Assembly: GCA_036571765.1 (NCBI GenBank)
Contig: BROE01000020.1
Coordinates: forward strand, 17,202,134-17,266,133
Direction of reading: 5' to 3'
Origin: Plecoglossus altivelis
Lineage: Eukaryota; Chordata; Actinopteri; Osmeriformes; Plecoglossidae
Length of the DNA: 64,000 nt
The position numbers and the translations under genes were made by a program. Below the pieces are notes generated by a model. The model saw only the letters and a program-made list of their open reading frames with translations, was not told the DNA's origin and did no database searches. Positions 1 through 11,397 of the stretch are shown one piece after another; position 1 is the first letter of the stretch, and every line of letters begins with the position of its first letter.

Positions 1-175
1 GTGTGCTTCGCTATCCTGCTACACTATCCTGCTACACTAGCTTGCTACGCTAGCCTGCTGCCTTATCCTGCGATGCTAGTCTGCGATGCTAGCCTGCGAC
101 GCTAGGACTACTACGCTAGCCTGCTATGGTAGCCTGCTATGCTAGCCTGCTGAGCTAGCCTGCCCTGCTCTCCGC
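1..175. repeat. Degenerate 13-bp minisatellite
   Basis: About a dozen imperfect copies of a 13-bp unit close to CCTGCTATGCTAG run from the window edge. Copies differ by single substitutions and small indels, and GCTAG recurs at the unit end. The array probably continues to the left of the window. Confidence 0.8.
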
Positions 176-1680
176 CAACTCAGGTTGTAAACTCCAGGGA
201 AAGCTCCCCACCTCGCTCTCCATCGCTGATGTGTTGTGATGAGGTGAGTAACCTTCAAAAGACTGATGCAAGATGTTCCAGCTTCAGAGTGGAGTTTTCT
301 CTCCAAATGGAGCCATGTCCATCTAGAAAAGCCTCATGGGTAACTCCTTATTGATCTAGTGAAGCTTATTGGTGTAGTTCTTCTTGATATGGAGATTCCC
401 ATTGGCGGAACCCTCTTTAATCTACCAAAGCCTATTGGTGGAGACCTCAGTATCATTTAGGTGGGTAGGTGGTCTCTTTCAGACTGTGCCCCCCCTCCCC
501 CCCATTCCCTACCTCAGTCACGCCCCTGCCATGTGGTCGACAAACTGCCACTTAACGCTTTATTTGCAAAAGCATGAATCAAGCTCCAGCAAAGCGGGCA
601 GGCTGATTTACGGTCGGTTTCCCAGAGGAGTGCTTCGCATATTTGTCTCTGTTCCAATCAACGTATGTGTATTCATTTATTCCATTCCGGTGGAGTTCAG
701 GAAGAGACAGGCCAAATCTGGGCGGGTGAATTTCTAGGAAGAGTCCAGTCGCAGAGGCTAACACAGCGCGGCTGCTCAGATGGAATCATCACCAACACCA
801 TCACCAACACCAAAGTTAAACAAAAACAGTATTTGTATTCAATTATTGAATGGGTTTTCTGTCATCTCCGTGAAAGAATTCTTTCAAAACCCTTTTTTTC
901 TTTCAAGGTGAAACCCATTGTTTGATGTGTTGATAGTTTTTTTATATGGTTTTTCCATAGTGACGAGCTACACTTTCTGAGTAGCTCCACATTTCCCTCA
1001 GAGTGTTCATTATGTCAACAGTGACCTGCTCTCCACTTCCCATGACCCCTGACCTCCAAAAACAGCTCTGTGACCTCTTAAACCCACAGCAGAACCAGAC
1101 AAACACCCACAAGAATCGTTAACGACGACTGCCACTTGAGCATCGTAGATGACACGCCACGCTTCGCTTCGAGATGTCGATGTCAACATCTCTCTGACAT
1201 CTCTCTGTTCGTTGTCTCGGACGCACCAGCTCAGCCAGGCAGGAGACGCTCTCTCAGTCGGAGCGTGTCGTGGGGTCTGTTCATCCGTATTAAAATTCGC
1301 GGCCTTCCCGATACAATTAGGCCTTTCCAGCTCCTCCCCTCGGGGGCCCGGTGGAAGATGTCGGTGTGGAAGTGTTCCCTGAGCGAAGCCCCCTCGGGGT
1401 TCGCCGCTCTCTGCTGTGTCTGTGCAGCTAATTGCTGTTAGACTGTTCATTGATTCGCGCTCCTGGAGGAGATGATTGTGAGGATGGTGTAGGAAGCTGC
1501 TGCGGAAACACAGCACGGAGACAGGCACGCACGCAGGTACTTTAGGGATGTAGTTGTTTAAGGGGGAAGGGGAGGGGGGGGACGGGGGAGGGAGACTGAA
1601 AGGAGGAGGTGGAGTGACTCGTCTGAGTGAAATGGATGCCTGGAGAAAGACAGAGGGAGAGGGTGAGAGACGTGAAGAAT
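176..1680. other. Unique non-coding sequence, no gene seen
   Basis: Mixed-composition DNA without a recognisable gene, RNA gene or transposon. Open frames here are short, lack codon-like structure and match no family I know. The last 120 bases become purine-rich and lead into the GA block. Confidence 0.5.
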
Positions 1681-1689
1681 AAAGTCATT

Positions 1690-2092
1690 GAGAAAGTGAA
1701 GTAGAGAGAGAGAGACAGGGGGAGAAAGAGAGAGAGACAGGGGGAGAGAAAGAGAGAGAGACAGTGGGAGAGAGAGAGAGACAGTGGGAGAGAGAGACAG
1801 TGGAAGAGAGAGAGAGTGACAGAGGGAGAGAGAGAAAGAGACAGAGGGAGAGAAAGAGAGAGAGAGAGACAGAGGGAGAGAAAGAGAGAGAGAAACAGTG
1901 GGAGAGAGAGACAGTGGAAGAGAGAGAGAGAGAAGAGAATACAGTTGGAGAAGAAAGACAGTCGAGAGAGATGACGTGGAGAAAGGAGGAGTTGGAAATA
2001 GAATATAATATTTGTATATATATACAGAGAGAGAGAGAGAATGTGCTAAGAAAGAGGAAAGGATGGGTGAATAGAGTGGAGAGGGAGGAGAG

Positions 2093-2151
<59 letters not shown>

Positions 2152-2700
2152 TATTGGGGAAACGACAGAGCCAAGGATCAGCAGTACTGTCCTGACAGCT
2201 GATAGAGAGAGGAGAGAGACACAGACAGAGAGAGTCAGAGACAGACAGCAAGCTGAGCAGCTTCAGTCTGGTCCTAACAGCTGGATGACAGAATGGAAGG
2301 TGTGAGAGACGTGTCCACGTTGAGCCGCGCCGCGTCGGGCCGTAAAACCATAAAGGGGTGTGAGAGAGGGGTCCTGCTCCCCCCGTCCCCTGGGGCCTGG
2401 AGGTCCAGGGTGTTTGTTCAGAACGAGACGGGTTCCGTAAAGAGGCCCTGGTCTGAGGGCTGTCAGGGGCCTCGAGGGCACCGCCGTGGAAAACAGATGT
2501 TTTAGTGAGGGGGACGGAGAGAGAGACAGTGAAAGAGAGGGAGGGAGAGAAAGAGGGGGAGAGAGACAGTGAGAGAGAGAGGGAGAGGGAGGGAGAGAGG
2601 GAGAAAGACAGTGAAAGAGAAGGAGGGAGAGAGAGAGGAAGGGAGTGAGGGGAGGAAAGGGAGAGAGAGAGATTGAACACAATGAGACCAAAGAACAACC
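1690..2700. repeat. (GA)n microsatellite block with GACAGTGGGA interruptions
   Basis: Purine-rich simple sequence, mostly GAGAGA broken by GACAGTGG or GACAGAGG. A pure (GA)n run lies near 2,098-2,146 and a second purine block at 2,505-2,675. About 240 bases of ordinary sequence (2,265-2,500) separate them. The long serine/leucine-rich open frame on the - strand is a by-product of the repeat. Confidence 0.9.
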
Positions 2701-2719
2701 ATAGACATTGTTCTTTCAT

Positions 2720-3455
2720 GCAGAATACAAACCGGAACTGTGAGTGTGTGTTTGTGCATGTGTGCTTGTGTGCGCGTGTGTGTCCAGTCCAGATGGAGAG
2801 GTGTGACCTCTCAGGCCTGTGCTATTGAAGGTTGTGTATTTATCTGTGGTGTCATCTGTGGTGTCATCTGTGGTGTCATCAGCACTCAGCTGAAGCTTGT
2901 AACGCCCCGCTCCTTAATGAGCAGCAGCTCTGAAACCTGCTGCTGCACTGAAACCTGCTGCTACTACCTTATTAGGCTTCTGTGTTGGTTAACGAATCGT
3001 AAATCACTTTCATATCCAGAACATGCCAGGAGTCATAGTGCAATGGCGATCAGTCCTGCGCTGTATACGATACGTATACAGTTTACATAAAAATGTACAA
3101 ACTCAAGTGATCGCCCTACTTCCAGTCACTTGTAAAATGTACCGCACGGACAACCTTTGGTATGAAATAGAGTTAATCAAAATTTATGGTCAAAGCTGCC
3201 GCGGCAGAGCAGGCAGGAAATACTGCAGAGTCAGGCCCGCAGCCAGAGTCGTTACTAACGCACCTTATCCTGAGTACAACTGTCTCCTCCACGGTCGCTA
3301 CCCTGTCAGGTGAGATCTCTGCCTCCGCCCTCCTCTCCCGCGTCAGGGGCGCCAGGCGTGATGAATGGAGCAGGCACTCTCAGCGCCACGCTCGTGTCAG
3401 GGCCCAAGGCTTCTGTCTGGTGTGGCCCCTTGGGGTCCCGGACAGCTTCCTGCTG
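2720..3455. other. Unique sequence, no gene seen
   Basis: Non-repetitive apart from a short GT stretch at 2,740-2,785 and three copies of a 12-bp unit (GGTGTCATCTGT) around 2,843-2,880. No coding signal recognised. Confidence 0.5.
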
Positions 3456-3890
3456 CTGTGACCGAGGTGGGAGAGGAGGAGGAGGAGGAGGTGAGAGAGG
3501 AGGAGGAGGAGGTGGGAGTGGACGGAAGGAGGTGGGCTACTAGAGGTAGGAGGAGGTGAGAGGAGAGAGATAGGAGGAGGGAAGGAGAGGAGAAGGAGGA
3601 GGAGGTGGGGGTGGTGGTGGGTGGTGGAGGAGAGGAGGAGCGTAGGAGAGAAGGGGGGAGAGTTGAGGAGGAGGAGAAGGAGGAGGAGGAGAAGGTAGAG
3701 GTCAGGGGGGGAAGCCGCTTTTTGTCTTCTTCGACCCGGTAGTGCTTTCGTCCTCCTCTTGCTATCCCCTCACTCACTAGCCTCTCCTCTACCTCTACCT
3801 CAGCCTCTACTTACCGCCATCATACTCCACACCCTCTTCCTCTGCCTCCTGCTCCCCCTCAGGAGTAGGAGCTGCGAGCCGGGGAGAGCA
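3455..3890. repeat. GGA-rich degenerate repeat, then CT-rich segment
   Basis: Runs of GAGGAGGAGG with GGTGGG interruptions to about 3,720, followed by CCTCTACCTC-type sequence to 3,890. G-rich on the + strand in its first part, so it could form non-B structures. Confidence 0.8.
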
Positions 3891-4840
3891 CAAGGAGGAT
3901 GAATAGGTGGGAGAGGAGGAAGAATCCGCGAGGCACGTGCACGAGAAGCGCAGGAAGGGAGGAGGCGCTAGCGGAAACGGAGAGGAGAAAGGACCGAAAG
4001 CCTTTCCTCTCGCACGCCTCGGTTCATCTCACTCTAGAAGGTCGTTCGTACGAACCGGATGCGAGTGGGCTCAGCTTCCGGGTCACATAGGAAGGGATGA
4101 GTAGGTGGGCCCAGAGGAGGAGGCACGATCCTGACGCGTGGGTCCCCGCTTCCTCTTCCTCCCCTGCTCCCTCCCGTCAGACCCGGTCTCTCCACGTCGT
4201 AGCGACTCAGGAAGATCGACGAGAGCTAGCCCGCCATGCTGTGGCATCTCCTCTCGTACGCCACGGTACGGTTATATCGATAGGAGGTGCTACAGGACCC
4301 CTGTGATGGCAAGTCGCCTCACTATGTCGGCCGATGAGGAGGAGCTCCTGCCTACGTAGCGAGGGGAGGAGTAGCTCCGGCACATGTGTACACGCGAAGT
4401 TCCTATGCCACAGTGGCGGTACGATCGGAGCCGTAGTCCGTCCTCGCCAGCGCAGGTGGCGTCATCGAGGAGGGGGAGGAAGTGGGAGAGGAGGCAGTTG
4501 TGCCAACGCTAAGCTAGGCAATGTATAAGCGGGCCGGTCTAATAGCTGAGTACGGCAAGGCAGTTACGGTAAGCCGAAGCAACACGCGCAGAGCGAAGAA
4601 GCGCATCTTCATCCTGGGCCTTGAAGCCTCGCTTCTACAGCAATGGGAGACTCACCAGTCATTGAATATCACCCGGGGTGCGAGGCTTACTCGCTTTCTA
4701 TCTTGTCAGGTTGCAAAGAGGATTACAAGAGCAAATCCAAACAAAGCAGCAGAGACGGCAGAGAGGCGCTCCGTCACACCTCCCCGTCAGAAGGTGGAGG
4801 TGAAGGGGTTGTGGAACGCAGGATGAAATGATTTCGCTGG
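3890..4840. other. CpG-rich unique block, no gene recognised
   Basis: Undepleted in CpG compared with the flanking repeats (many CGC, ACG and TCG trinucleotides). Six-frame reading gives only short open frames without family resemblance. It could be an unmethylated CpG island or old degenerate minisatellite sequence. Confidence 0.4.
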
Positions 4841-5260
4841 AGTTTACAGGACTGTGATGACACGCTGGATCCATCTCACCAAGCCTTGCGGCCTCAAGCT
4901 TGTATATTCTTTGTCATAGTTTGTGTTTGGCACGGTGTGTCATGTAAACATTGGATTAAGTGCAGACCATAATATGTCATTTCTGAGTGCCAGGTTCAAC
5001 CAATAGCGAAGGGCAAGGGTAGCCAGCAGCCAATGAGTGTAAGTTGGAATCCAAGTTTTTCTCATTCTCTATTGCTTCTCTATCTCATTTTTCTCTTTCC
5101 CTCATTCTCTCATCTCTCTTTCTCTCTCTGAGATTCACTGACGATTCTCTGTTTCCTACCCCTCTCTGCCTTTCTGTCTTTCTCTCTCACACATACTCTC
5201 ACTCTCTCTCTCCACTCACCAGACTGTCCTCTGATCTCTTCTTCCAGCCCTCCCTTCGCT
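4841..5260. other. Unique sequence with CT-rich stretch
   Basis: Ordinary sequence to about 5,055, then a CT-rich stretch of about 200 bases. No gene seen. Confidence 0.5.
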
Positions 5261-5261
5261 G

Positions 5262-5440
5262 TTTCCCTCCTGCGTTAAGACGTCATTTCAGAACGGAGCA
5301 GAGCTGCCACAGCAGTTTATCTGCAGTCATGCTCCTGGTCCTACCTCGGCTCCTTTCATTACTAATATCAGTTCAGCAGGTAATCAAATTAACGAGCCTC
5401 CAGCTTGGTTAATCACCACTGCAGTGCTCACGCAGTAATG
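5262..5440. promoter_or_regulatory. Candidate conserved non-coding element
   Basis: A complex, non-repetitive island between CT-rich tracts. It contains a CRE-like TGACGT core in inverted form (GACGTCA), several TAAT/ATTA homeodomain cores and balanced composition. No open frame of note. The regulatory role is inferred only from composition and motif clustering. Confidence 0.25.
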
Positions 5441-5890
5441 AGACGAGAGGAGCTCTTCTCTACCATCCTGGAGCCAGCAGACAGAGTAGGCTGGATCCTC
5501 CCCTGCCCCCCCCTCCTCCTCCTCTTCTCTCTCTCACCCCTTCTGCAAGGCGGTTAGTTAGCATCATCCTACTGTCCCGACCGCTCTCTCTGTTTCTTAC
5601 AGTAAAGCCGGGCCGCCTTCTGTCACTTGTGTGCCGCCTCCTCATCCATCCTCGGATTTCCTCTTCGTGTCTTTAACTGGTCCCCTTGCGCCGTACCCCC
5701 TTCACCCCTCACCCTCCCCCCCTCCCCTCCTTGCTCCTCAACAGAAGGCCAGCTATCCAGGGAAGGAGAATTAAGCACAACATCAAAGGCTCTGCGATAA
5801 TAAGTGGTAAAATTTAGAATCAAGGCTTTGAATTAGCATTGAAATGGCAACAGTATAGGATACTATAGCGCACCCTAAGTTCTTTGAAAG
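5441..5890. other. Unique and C-rich sequence, no gene
   Basis: C/T-rich sequence at 5,500-5,740, followed by AT-richer unique sequence. Nothing recognisable. Confidence 0.5.
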
Positions 5891-5894
5891 AAAT

Positions 5895-6024
5895 ATCTAA
5901 CTGAGAGAGAGAGAGAGAAAGAGAAGAAGAGAGAGAGAGAGAAGGAGAGAAGAGAGAGAGAGAGAGAGAGAGATGAAAGAGAGAGAGAGAGAGAGAGAGA
6001 AGGAGAGATGAGAGAGAGAGGAGA

Positions 6025-6070
<46 letters not shown>

Positions 6071-6075
6071 TCTCT
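5895..6075. repeat. (GA)n microsatellite
   Basis: Nearly pure GAGAGA with AAG and ATG interruptions over about 180 bases. Confidence 0.9.
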
Positions 6076-6274
6076 CCGTAAATTATTGCTGGTGGTGCTA
6101 CAATTAGTCACACTTCAAAGGCTCAATTTTGTTTCAAAATTGGATTTGAGACATGTAGGATTTGATAAAAAATGAGATCAGGACCTGCGCGAATCTTCAA
6201 ACCAGGCGATAAGACTGTTGACGTTGGCAGTGAGACCCCAACCTCACTGAGGAAGCTTCCCTGAACTGTCCAGG

Positions 6275-6610
6275 GAGGGAGGGAGGAATTAGAAGGAAAG
6301 AGATAGACGTATAGAGATGGAGACAAGGGGGAGAGAGGGAGAGAGAGAGGGAGAGGGAGAGAGAGGGAGAGAGACAGTAGAGGAGGGGAGAGGGAGAGGG
6401 AGAGGAGGAGGGGGGGGAAGGGGAGAGGGGAGGGAGTTGAGGTGAAGGGAGGAGGGAGAGGGAGGGAAGGGAGGGGGAGGGAGGGAGGAGGGGAGAGGGA
6501 GGGAGAGAGGGAGGAGGGGCGAGGTGCAGAGGAGGGTAGGGAGGGAGGGGGAGAGGAGGGAGGGGAGGGGTAGAGGAGGGAGGAGGGAGGAAGGGAGGGG
6601 AGGGGCAAAA
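6275..6610. repeat. GGGA-rich simple repeat
   Basis: GGGAGGGAGG and GGGAGAGG motifs over about 330 bases. Many G runs of three or more on the + strand, so G-quadruplex formation is possible. Confidence 0.85.
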
Positions 6611-7240
6611 ACTGCAACACTCTAGTTTTTTTACTTTTAAGCATTTACCACAGCTCAGGCTGATGAACGTGTGTAACTGTCGCAGCAGAATGAAAATGGG
6701 ACCCGTGTTTTGGCGAGGCGCTGTATGCGAGGCACTAATGTAATGGAGCACGCTAAATCTTTTCTGACGTACTAAATGGGATGGTAGTGTCGCAGGATGA
6801 AGATGGAAGCCGTTGTCAAAGTTTTGTTGAGCTGTTCACGAACTAGGAGAGAATGTACACAGTTGTCATGACTACTCCGACAGGTAGTTTGCCAGAGCCT
6901 TCGATGTTGTACAAGAGAATCGACGGTAAAATCACCTCAAACATCCCACGGTAGCTCTTCCGGGGATTGGGAAAGTACCGCTCAGAAGCCGCTGCTCGCG
7001 GTGCAGAAAATAGCGGGGCTCGCTGAAACATGAAAACATTCGCAGGCCGCGATCATGTTGTGACCTGTCGTTTCCTTTGTGGTGAAATCTGCTGCATAAC
7101 TGAGAGAGTGCGACTTCTTTTAGTGTGGATTCTTCCCTCAAGACTCTGCATCTGAGTATTGAGGCGGAGCAACGACCTTCAGGGCGTACCTCGTCTCAAG
7201 GTCACAACGCATCATTTGTTCGCTTCCCCTGTCGCGTGCT
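6611..7240. other. Unique sequence, no gene seen
   Basis: About 630 bases of complex sequence with normal CpG content. The open frames are under 70 codons and unrecognised. Confidence 0.45.
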
Positions 7241-7625
7241 GCTGGATTTTTCTCTTACCTCTCAATTTCCCTATCTCTCACACTCCCTATCTCTCTCACT
7301 CCCTATCTCTCTCCCTCCAATATCCTCTCTCCATGTCCTTGGTCTCTCCCTGTTTCTCCTCCCTCCTCCCTCTCTCTGCCTCTCTTTCTCACCTCTCTCT
7401 TTCCCATTGGTCCTTTTCCCCTGGTCTCTCTCCCTCTCCCCTCGCCTCCTGTCCTCTCTCTCCCTCTCGGCCTCTCCTCCTCCTTCATTCTCTCTCTCTC
7501 TACCTCTCTCCCTCTGATCTCTTTTCTCCTCGCCTCTCTTTCTCCCTCTCTCTTTCTCTTTTTGTCTTCCTCTTATCCCTCTGTCCTCTCTCCCTCATCC
7601 CTCTTCCAAACTCCCCTCTGTCTAC
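7240..7625. repeat. CT-rich degenerate microsatellite
   Basis: CTCTCTCCCT-type polypyrimidine over about 380 bases. Serine/leucine-rich open frames arise from it in two frames. Confidence 0.85.
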
Positions 7626-7737
7626 TGGTATGCCATCTGAGGATGTGCTCTAAACCTTGTGTTTAGTATGGCCCCACTAGGACCTTCATAGTAGGGTGTA
7701 ACTGGCAGCATGCAAACCATTGCAGAGAGGAGTCAGG

Positions 7738-7890
7738 TTGTCTGTGTGTGTGTTTGAGTGTCTGTATGTGTGTGGTGTATCTGTATCGTGTATTGGTTAG
7801 TTGTAATGTGTGTGTGGTGGTGGGGGGCTTGTGAAAACATAGAAAATAGATAGGGGAGGGCAAGGGGTAGACAGAGAGAGACAAAGAGAA

Positions 7891-7928
<38 letters not shown>

Positions 7929-7975
7929 GAGTGAGAGCAAGAGAAAGAAGAGCGAGACAGAGAGACATAGACAGC
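7738..7975. repeat. GT-rich then GA-rich microsatellites
   Basis: A GTGTGTNTGT stretch at about 7,738-7,830, then GAGAGA at 7,872-7,970. Confidence 0.8.
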
Positions 7976-8189
7976 GATTAAACAAATAGCAAAGATAAAG
8001 AATAGAAGAGAAACCAGCCAAGGGACGAAGCTTCTCGTCTCTCCAGGTGATACGTGACGCTGCTCTCCTTCCCTTCCGTCCTTTAGCTCCGCCCGGCCCA
8101 GCGACGCCCCTGGGTCATCCATCTTACGGCGGCAAACAAACTCACATCTGAGCCTCTCCACTCCCTGTCGCCTGGCTCGGAACGCGGCT

Positions 8190-8320
8190 GCGCCAGATAA
8201 TCAATTACAATCAGGTAGAAGGTGCACCAATTAGCTGCTGCTGGAGGTCCCTGGGAATAACAATTAGACTCTTTATTTGTCTCTAATTCAAAACAGCTGC
8301 CGCAGGAGCATCTGGGTGAC
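8190..8320. promoter_or_regulatory. Candidate enhancer-like conserved element
   Basis: A dense cluster of transcription-factor-like words within 130 bases. It holds several AATTA/TAATT homeodomain cores, an E-box CAGCTG, ACAAT Sox-type cores and GATAA-like words. The block is unique, AT-balanced and surrounded by simple repeats. This pattern is typical of vertebrate conserved non-coding elements, but conservation cannot be measured here. Confidence 0.35.
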
Positions 8321-9084
8321 GGGTAGTCCCCCCCCGAACTACCCAACGGCCTGTCCCCCTCACCCTGCGACACACACACCACACACACTCTCTCTCCTTC
8401 TCTTTCTCTCCCCTGCTCCATCCTCCTCATCTCATCTCCAGCAGATAAGTAGAGCAGTAGAACATGTTGGTGCTGTATTCCAGGCCAGTAGGCCAGAGTG
8501 CACCAGCTTGGTCTCTAAGACACACAAACTGCTAGGGACGCACACACCTGCACGCACGCAGGAATACACACACACCTGCATGGACACACTTTGAGATACA
8601 GTCCCTAATATACACAGCACACACACCTCACAAACTGCAATCCCCCAATAATCAATCCCACACACTGTGGGATAATAATCCTAACAATTTGCTCAGGGTA
8701 CTGGTGCAGAACTGCTCTGTGTTCCGGGAAGCCTTCCAGTGCTCTCTGATAATGCCCCTCTCTCCTTCCTGCCAGTGGCGCTTCTTCCAACCTTGGAGTC
8801 TCCTACTTTGGTTCAGCCCAGTAGCTAACCCTGCTGCCTGCAGCCCCCCGCCCGCCCGTATGATCCAGACCACCTCATTCCCCCCCAGACCAGCCCTCTC
8901 CTGCCCAGTGCTAACTGCAGCCCGACCGCCCCCATTACCCCCCCTGCCCCCCCAGACCCCAAACCAGCCGCCCTACCCTGTGCTAACATAGCATGCTCAG
9001 CCCATCCCCTGCCAGAACATCCCCTCTCTCTCTTGCAGCCCCCAGCCCGTCTGCTTGCTTGGGACCCTGGACTGGAACCTTTGG
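8321..9084. other. CA-rich and C-rich sequence, no gene
   Basis: Interrupted CA repeats at 8,370-8,640, then C-rich unique sequence with repeated CCCCCAGACC-like words to about 9,050. Confidence 0.5.
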
Positions 9085-9089
9085 AACGC

Positions 9090-9500
9090 AGTGTGATGTG
9101 AGCAGTGTGTGTGTGGTGTGAGCAGTGTGTGCGTGTAGTGTGAACAGTGTGCGTATGTGTAGTGTGAGCAGTGTGTGGTGTGGTGTGAGCAGTTGTGTGT
9201 TGTATGTTGAACAATGTGCGTAGGTGTTGTGTGAGCAGTGTGTGTGTGTGTGTGTGTGGTGTGAGCAGTGTGTGTGTGTAGTGTGAACAATGTGCGTATG
9301 TGTTGTGTGAGCAGTGTGTGTGTGTGTGTGTGTGTGTGTTTGTGTGTGTGGTGTAAGCAGCGTGTGTGTGGTGCAAGCAGTGAGTGTGTGTGCGTGATGT
9401 GAGCAGTGTGTGTGTGTGTTGCGAGCAGTGTGTGTGTGCGTGATGTGAGCAGTGTGTGTGTGTGTGTGGTGTGATCAGTGTTGTGTGTGTGTGTTTGTGC
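9090..9500. repeat. GT microsatellite with GTGAGCAGTG interruptions
   Basis: An interspersed minisatellite built on GTGTGAGCAGTGTGTG. Roughly fifteen GAGCAGTGTG or GAACAGTGTG cores are separated by variable (GT)n. The histidine/threonine-rich frame on the - strand is a repeat artefact. Confidence 0.85.
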
Positions 9501-10050
9501 ACTGCTTCCCTACACCTCCTTCACAGGAGGGTCCTGCTCTGGGTCTTGATGTGACTCTGCGTCAAAGTAAACATGACAATAATTACAAACAGAAACACAC
9601 CCACCGAAAAAAAACAAAAACAAAAAAAGTACTCTAATTTGAACCTGTAAACACGATACCAGAAACCAAATAGCTTTCGGCAACAAAGTCCCCTAAAACA
9701 GTCAGCCTTCTACTCAACTGGAACATGTTCTCTATGACATGTTCCCAGTCTGACACGTCAGTTTAAACCAGCATGGCCCTATCTCCTCTGATAGAGCCAG
9801 GGGCCCCTGCAAGAATAGTCCGTAGATACACTATCAGTGCCCCAGTGAAGGTCTCCGTGTCAGCACTGGGCACATCTGTCTGAAAGGTCTTGTTTGGCCA
9901 TGTTTACCAGACCCGCAGTGCCTTGGTGGTGATAACTACTCCTGGAGACGACCTCTGGGGGCTAAGTTTAGCCTGACGGCCTGGGGTGAATGCTGAGAGG
10001 AATGGCATGTGCTGCTGTTGGCGAGTCTGACCTCAGCAGAGCAACGCATA
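9500..10050. other. Unique sequence, no gene seen
   Basis: Non-repetitive sequence with an A-rich stretch near 9,605-9,630. Nothing recognisable. Confidence 0.45.
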
Positions 10051-10051
10051 C

Positions 10052-10392
10052 AGTATGTGTGTGTGTGTTTATGTGTGTGTGTGTGTGTGTATGTGTGTGT
10101 GTGTGCGTTTCTGCTTCTGTGTGTCGCTAGATAACAGGCAGGAAGAAGCAGGCCAGTTAATCTGCTCAGGGAGCAGTCCCCCAAACACACGCCCACACAC
10201 GCACATACCCACACACACAGACACACACACGCCCACACACGCACACACCCGCACACACAGACACACACACGCCCACACACGCACACACCCACACACACAG
10301 ACACACACACAAACCCACACACCCACACACACACAAACATCCCCCCCCACACACACACACGCACACACACAGGCCCACTCACACACGCGCGC
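10052..10392. repeat. (GT)n followed by (CA)n, inverted pair
   Basis: A (GT)n tract at 10,054-10,105 is followed after about 80 bases by a 200-base CA-rich tract containing the periodic word ACACGCCCACACACGCAC. The two are complementary and could fold into an imperfect hairpin. Confidence 0.85.
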
Positions 10393-11048
10393 TCAGTTTT
10401 TATTGGCTGTGTTATCTGAAAGCAGCTACTTACTTGGTGTGCTGTCCTGAGGTCTGCTAAGGCAGGCTGAGCAGGGTTTAACTTGGACTCACCTTGGCGG
10501 AGGGTGTTGGGTCACGCCCCATATTCCTCCACAACTTAATGCTCCATACATACACTGTCCATATGAACGAATCATAACTTTGTGAACATTTGGGACACGC
10601 GCATCATTGTTGCAGAAAACCTGGGAAAATCACCTATGCAACGGCTAGAGAATGACACAGATATGGCATACAAACAGCTTGATTTAAGAAGTTTCGAGTG
10701 TACATCGATCAGATGTTATTTTCCAAATGTTCTCCGCGTATTACAACAGATTTTCGGTCGTCTTCTGCAATTGACATGCGCAGTGGAACCAGCGTGATGC
10801 GGGGCGATCACTGGACCCGCCTGCATCATCACAGCCCATACAGACATCATTCACACAGCCATGCCTGCGTCAGCGTTCGATCCAAGCAAACTGGTCCAGA
10901 ACCAAGGGGCTTTCTCATCTCCTCAAGCTACTCTGAGGACACCCTGTGTGCTTCTACCATCCTTTCATCTCTCTAAGAGGCTGTCTGTCTGCTTTATTAT
11001 TTATACTGGTGTCTTGTGAAGGAGCTGATCCCTGCTTCGGGAGGGCAC
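10393..11048. other. Unique sequence, no gene recognised
   Basis: Complex sequence, including an AT-balanced stretch at 10,560-10,800 with a 71-codon open frame from 10,582. I do not recognise that frame and see no splice sites supporting it. It could be the remnant of an old mobile element. Confidence 0.35.
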
Positions 11049-11049
11049 G

Positions 11050-11236
11050 TGTGGTGGTGCTCTCGTGTGGTGCACGCGTGTGGTGCACGCGTGTGGTGCA
11101 CTCGTGTGGTGCACGCGTGTGGTGCACGCGTGTGGTGCACGCGTGTGGTGCACGCGTGTGGTGCACGCGTGTGGTGGTGTGCGTGTGGTGCACGCGTGTG
11201 GTGCACGCGTGTGGTGCACGCGTGTGGTGGGCGCAT
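11050..11236. repeat. 13-bp tandem array GTGGTGCACGCGT
   Basis: Eleven GTGCAC-containing copies of a 13-bp unit, almost perfect, plus edge variants. Each unit contains GTGCAC and usually ACGCGT, so the array is mostly alternating purine-pyrimidine. Open frames on both strands are by-products of the array. Confidence 0.95.
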
Positions 11237-11397
11237 GACGAGCGCCCACCTGAATGCAGCCCCAACGCGCTGCAGTAACGCCACGCGATCGCCCAGCGGG
11301 AAGCTCCGACCTTAGCTGAGGACCCCAGAGCCTGCCTGCTGCCAACGAGACATAAGGGACCCCTGCGGTTCCTTCTTCACTTGTGCCTGTTGTCCCG

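Noticed and set aside
1685..2719. 344-codon serine/leucine-rich open frame on the - strand
   Set aside because: Entirely translated (CT)n simple repeat, with no protein-like complexity or splice context.
8825..9502. 225-codon histidine/threonine-rich frame on the - strand
   Set aside because: A translation of the GT/CA minisatellite.
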